The notes under the pieces are model-generated. The model saw nothing but the letters and a program-made list of their open reading frames with translations, was not told the DNA's origin and did not search any database. A program made the position numbers and the translations under genes. A DNA stretch of 56,067 bases from an uncultured Lentisphaerota bacterium (lineage in GTDB: Bacteria > Verrucomicrobiota > Kiritimatiellia > RFP12 > UBA1067), in contig CAMKJU010000015.1 of assembly GCA_946413265.1 (NCBI GenBank), positions 1 to 56,067 on the forward strand, written 5' to 3'. Positions 55,455-56,067 of the stretch are shown piece by piece (the stretch's first letter is position 1; every line of letters starts with the position of its first letter).

Positions 55455-56067
55455 ATGCCTGTAAAGCCGCCAAAGGTGAGAACGGACAAGTTTCTGGTGA
55501 TCCGTGACCCGGCGAAGTCCATCGGGTTGTGGTCGCATCGTGTGGAGTTCTCTTCGACCCTCCATCCCGTCGCTCCGACGCGGCTGACGCTCGGACGTTT
55601 CTTCAACGACGATCTCGTCCGCCACGAGACATACGCCGAGGCGGTGGAGATGATGCGGGCGAAGGGCTGGAAGAAGAGTTCGGCGCAGAAGCTGAAGGAG
55701 TATGCGGCGCAGTATCTCGGCGAGAGGTTCGACGAGACGGGCAAGGGCGAGTGGCCGCCTGTGCCGAGGTGGTTCAGGGCGTGGCACAATTTTTCGAGGT
55801 GGCTGGCGTATGCCAAGACCGAAAAGCCGCTCGGCGACGTCCGGCTGTCGTTCGGATACTCCGTCACAGGCTGTGACTGCGGCGATGCGAACCACCGCAC
55901 GTCACGTGTCATTTTCCTCAAGAAGAATGGTCGCAACTTCATCGCCGTCATGATGAAGGACGGCTGGTACGGATGGGACGTCATCGAGAAAACCGCCTAT
56001 CAGTCCGACCCGTATGAAAGGCTCATCCTCGCGGGGACTCGCGGCGTTGTCTGGCAGACGGTAGATG
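55455..56067 (+). CDS. Second gene of the Cas12a-like locus, partial, at least 204 aa
   Basis: Starts 2 nt after the Cas12a-like stop and stays open to the window edge, so it is co-transcribed and truncated here. The first 120 residues are basic and not recognised ('MPVKPPKVRTDKFLVIRDPA', later 'WPPVPRWFRAWHNFSRWLAY'). Residues about 128-195 ('VRLSFGYSVTGCDCGD', 'VIFLKKNGRNFIAVMMKDG', 'AYQSDPYERLIL') have the layout of the Cas12a WED-II region ('KFKLNF..GWD', 'K.G.YYLGIM', 'GYEKMVYKLL'). It could be a second Cas12a-derived subunit. The match is weaker than for the first gene. Confidence 0.5.
   Translation, partial: MPVKPPKVRTDKFLVIRDPAKSIGLWSHRVEFSSTLHPVAPTRLTLGRFFNDDLVRHETYAEAVEMMRAKGWKKSSAQKLKEYAAQYLGERFDETGKGEWPPVPRWFRAWHNFSRWLAYAKTEKPLGDVRLSFGYSVTGCDCGDANHRTSRVIFLKKNGRNFIAVMMKDGWYGWDVIEKTAYQSDPYERLILAGTRGVVWQTVD

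Noticed and set aside
1..56067. tRNA or rRNA genes as integration targets
   Set aside because: I found no cloverleaf or rRNA-like segment in the intergenic regions read.

Overview
The window is high-GC DNA that joins a bacterial chromosomal segment (about 1-12,000) to a long tailed-phage or prophage gene module (about 12,000-56,000). The bacterium looks like a member of the Verrucomicrobiota, perhaps a Kiritimatiellia-type lineage. The pointers are PEP-CTERM sorted surface proteins, the 'CIESANVVGYQ' surface-protein family, many dispersed GC-rich palindromes, extended -10 promoters (TGnTATAAT) and GAAAGGAAA-type ribosome binding sites. This placement comes from memory of protein families, not from a search. 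All homology calls below were made by eye.

Region 1 (1-9,200) starts with a leftward four-gene operon of membrane or secreted proteins and a putative DNA-binding protein. Two mirrored cassettes follow (4,556-7,297). Each holds a surface-protein gene without a start codon plus an intact PEP-CTERM gene. Three copies of one exact 39-bp site (1-39, 4,556-4,594, 7,259-7,297) mark the broken 5' ends of these cassettes, and a tyrosine recombinase gene lies beside the last one, so this looks like a shuffling or silent-cassette locus. Region 2 (9,232-11,879) is a three-gene ABC-3C-type putative defence operon.

Region 3 (12,000-21,900) is phage recombination, replication and DNA modification: a PD-(D/E)XK exonuclease, a Sak4-like ATPase, DUF669, RusA, an SF2 helicase, a primase-helicase, a ParB-methyltransferase fusion and a phage SAM synthetase. 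Region 4 (21,900-36,000) is packaging, head and tail in lambda/siphovirus order: large terminase, a cytosine methyltransferase, gpW-like joiner, portal, a fused protease-capsid protein, decoration, neck and tail genes, tail chaperones and tape measure. Region 5 (36,000-48,100) encodes tail tip, fibre and adhesin proteins with beta-helix, PKD-like, BspA-type leucine-rich and InlB-type repeats, then small lipoproteins. Region 6 (48,100-53,250) holds small early-type genes in hairpin-punctuated units. They are driven by a repeated promoter whose spacer ends TTACGG, and include an amidoligase and two gamma-glutamylcyclotransferases.

The most striking feature is at the right end (53,398-56,067). 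A strong extended -10 promoter (TGATATAAT) is placed to start transcription at the foot of a 56-nt structured RNA. A 12-bp outer stem in this RNA presents one copy of a Cas12a-type crRNA handle (TTTCTACTTTCGGTAGAT). The same transcript then enters a 642-aa protein that is recognisably derived from Cas12a. It keeps the WED pieces and part of the RuvC fold, which bind the crRNA handle. The REC lobe is cut to about 150 residues, the PAM-interacting domain and everything after RuvC-II (Nuc, RuvC-III) are missing, and the first catalytic aspartate is replaced. A helical linker, a small alpha/beta domain shared with the proteins of region 1, and a SHOCT domain have been added at the C-terminus. A second gene follows after 2 nt, may also carry a Cas12a WED-like segment, and runs off the window. 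There is no CRISPR array. I read this as a nuclease-dead Cas12a-derived RNA-binding or RNA-guided system on a phage; its function is not known.
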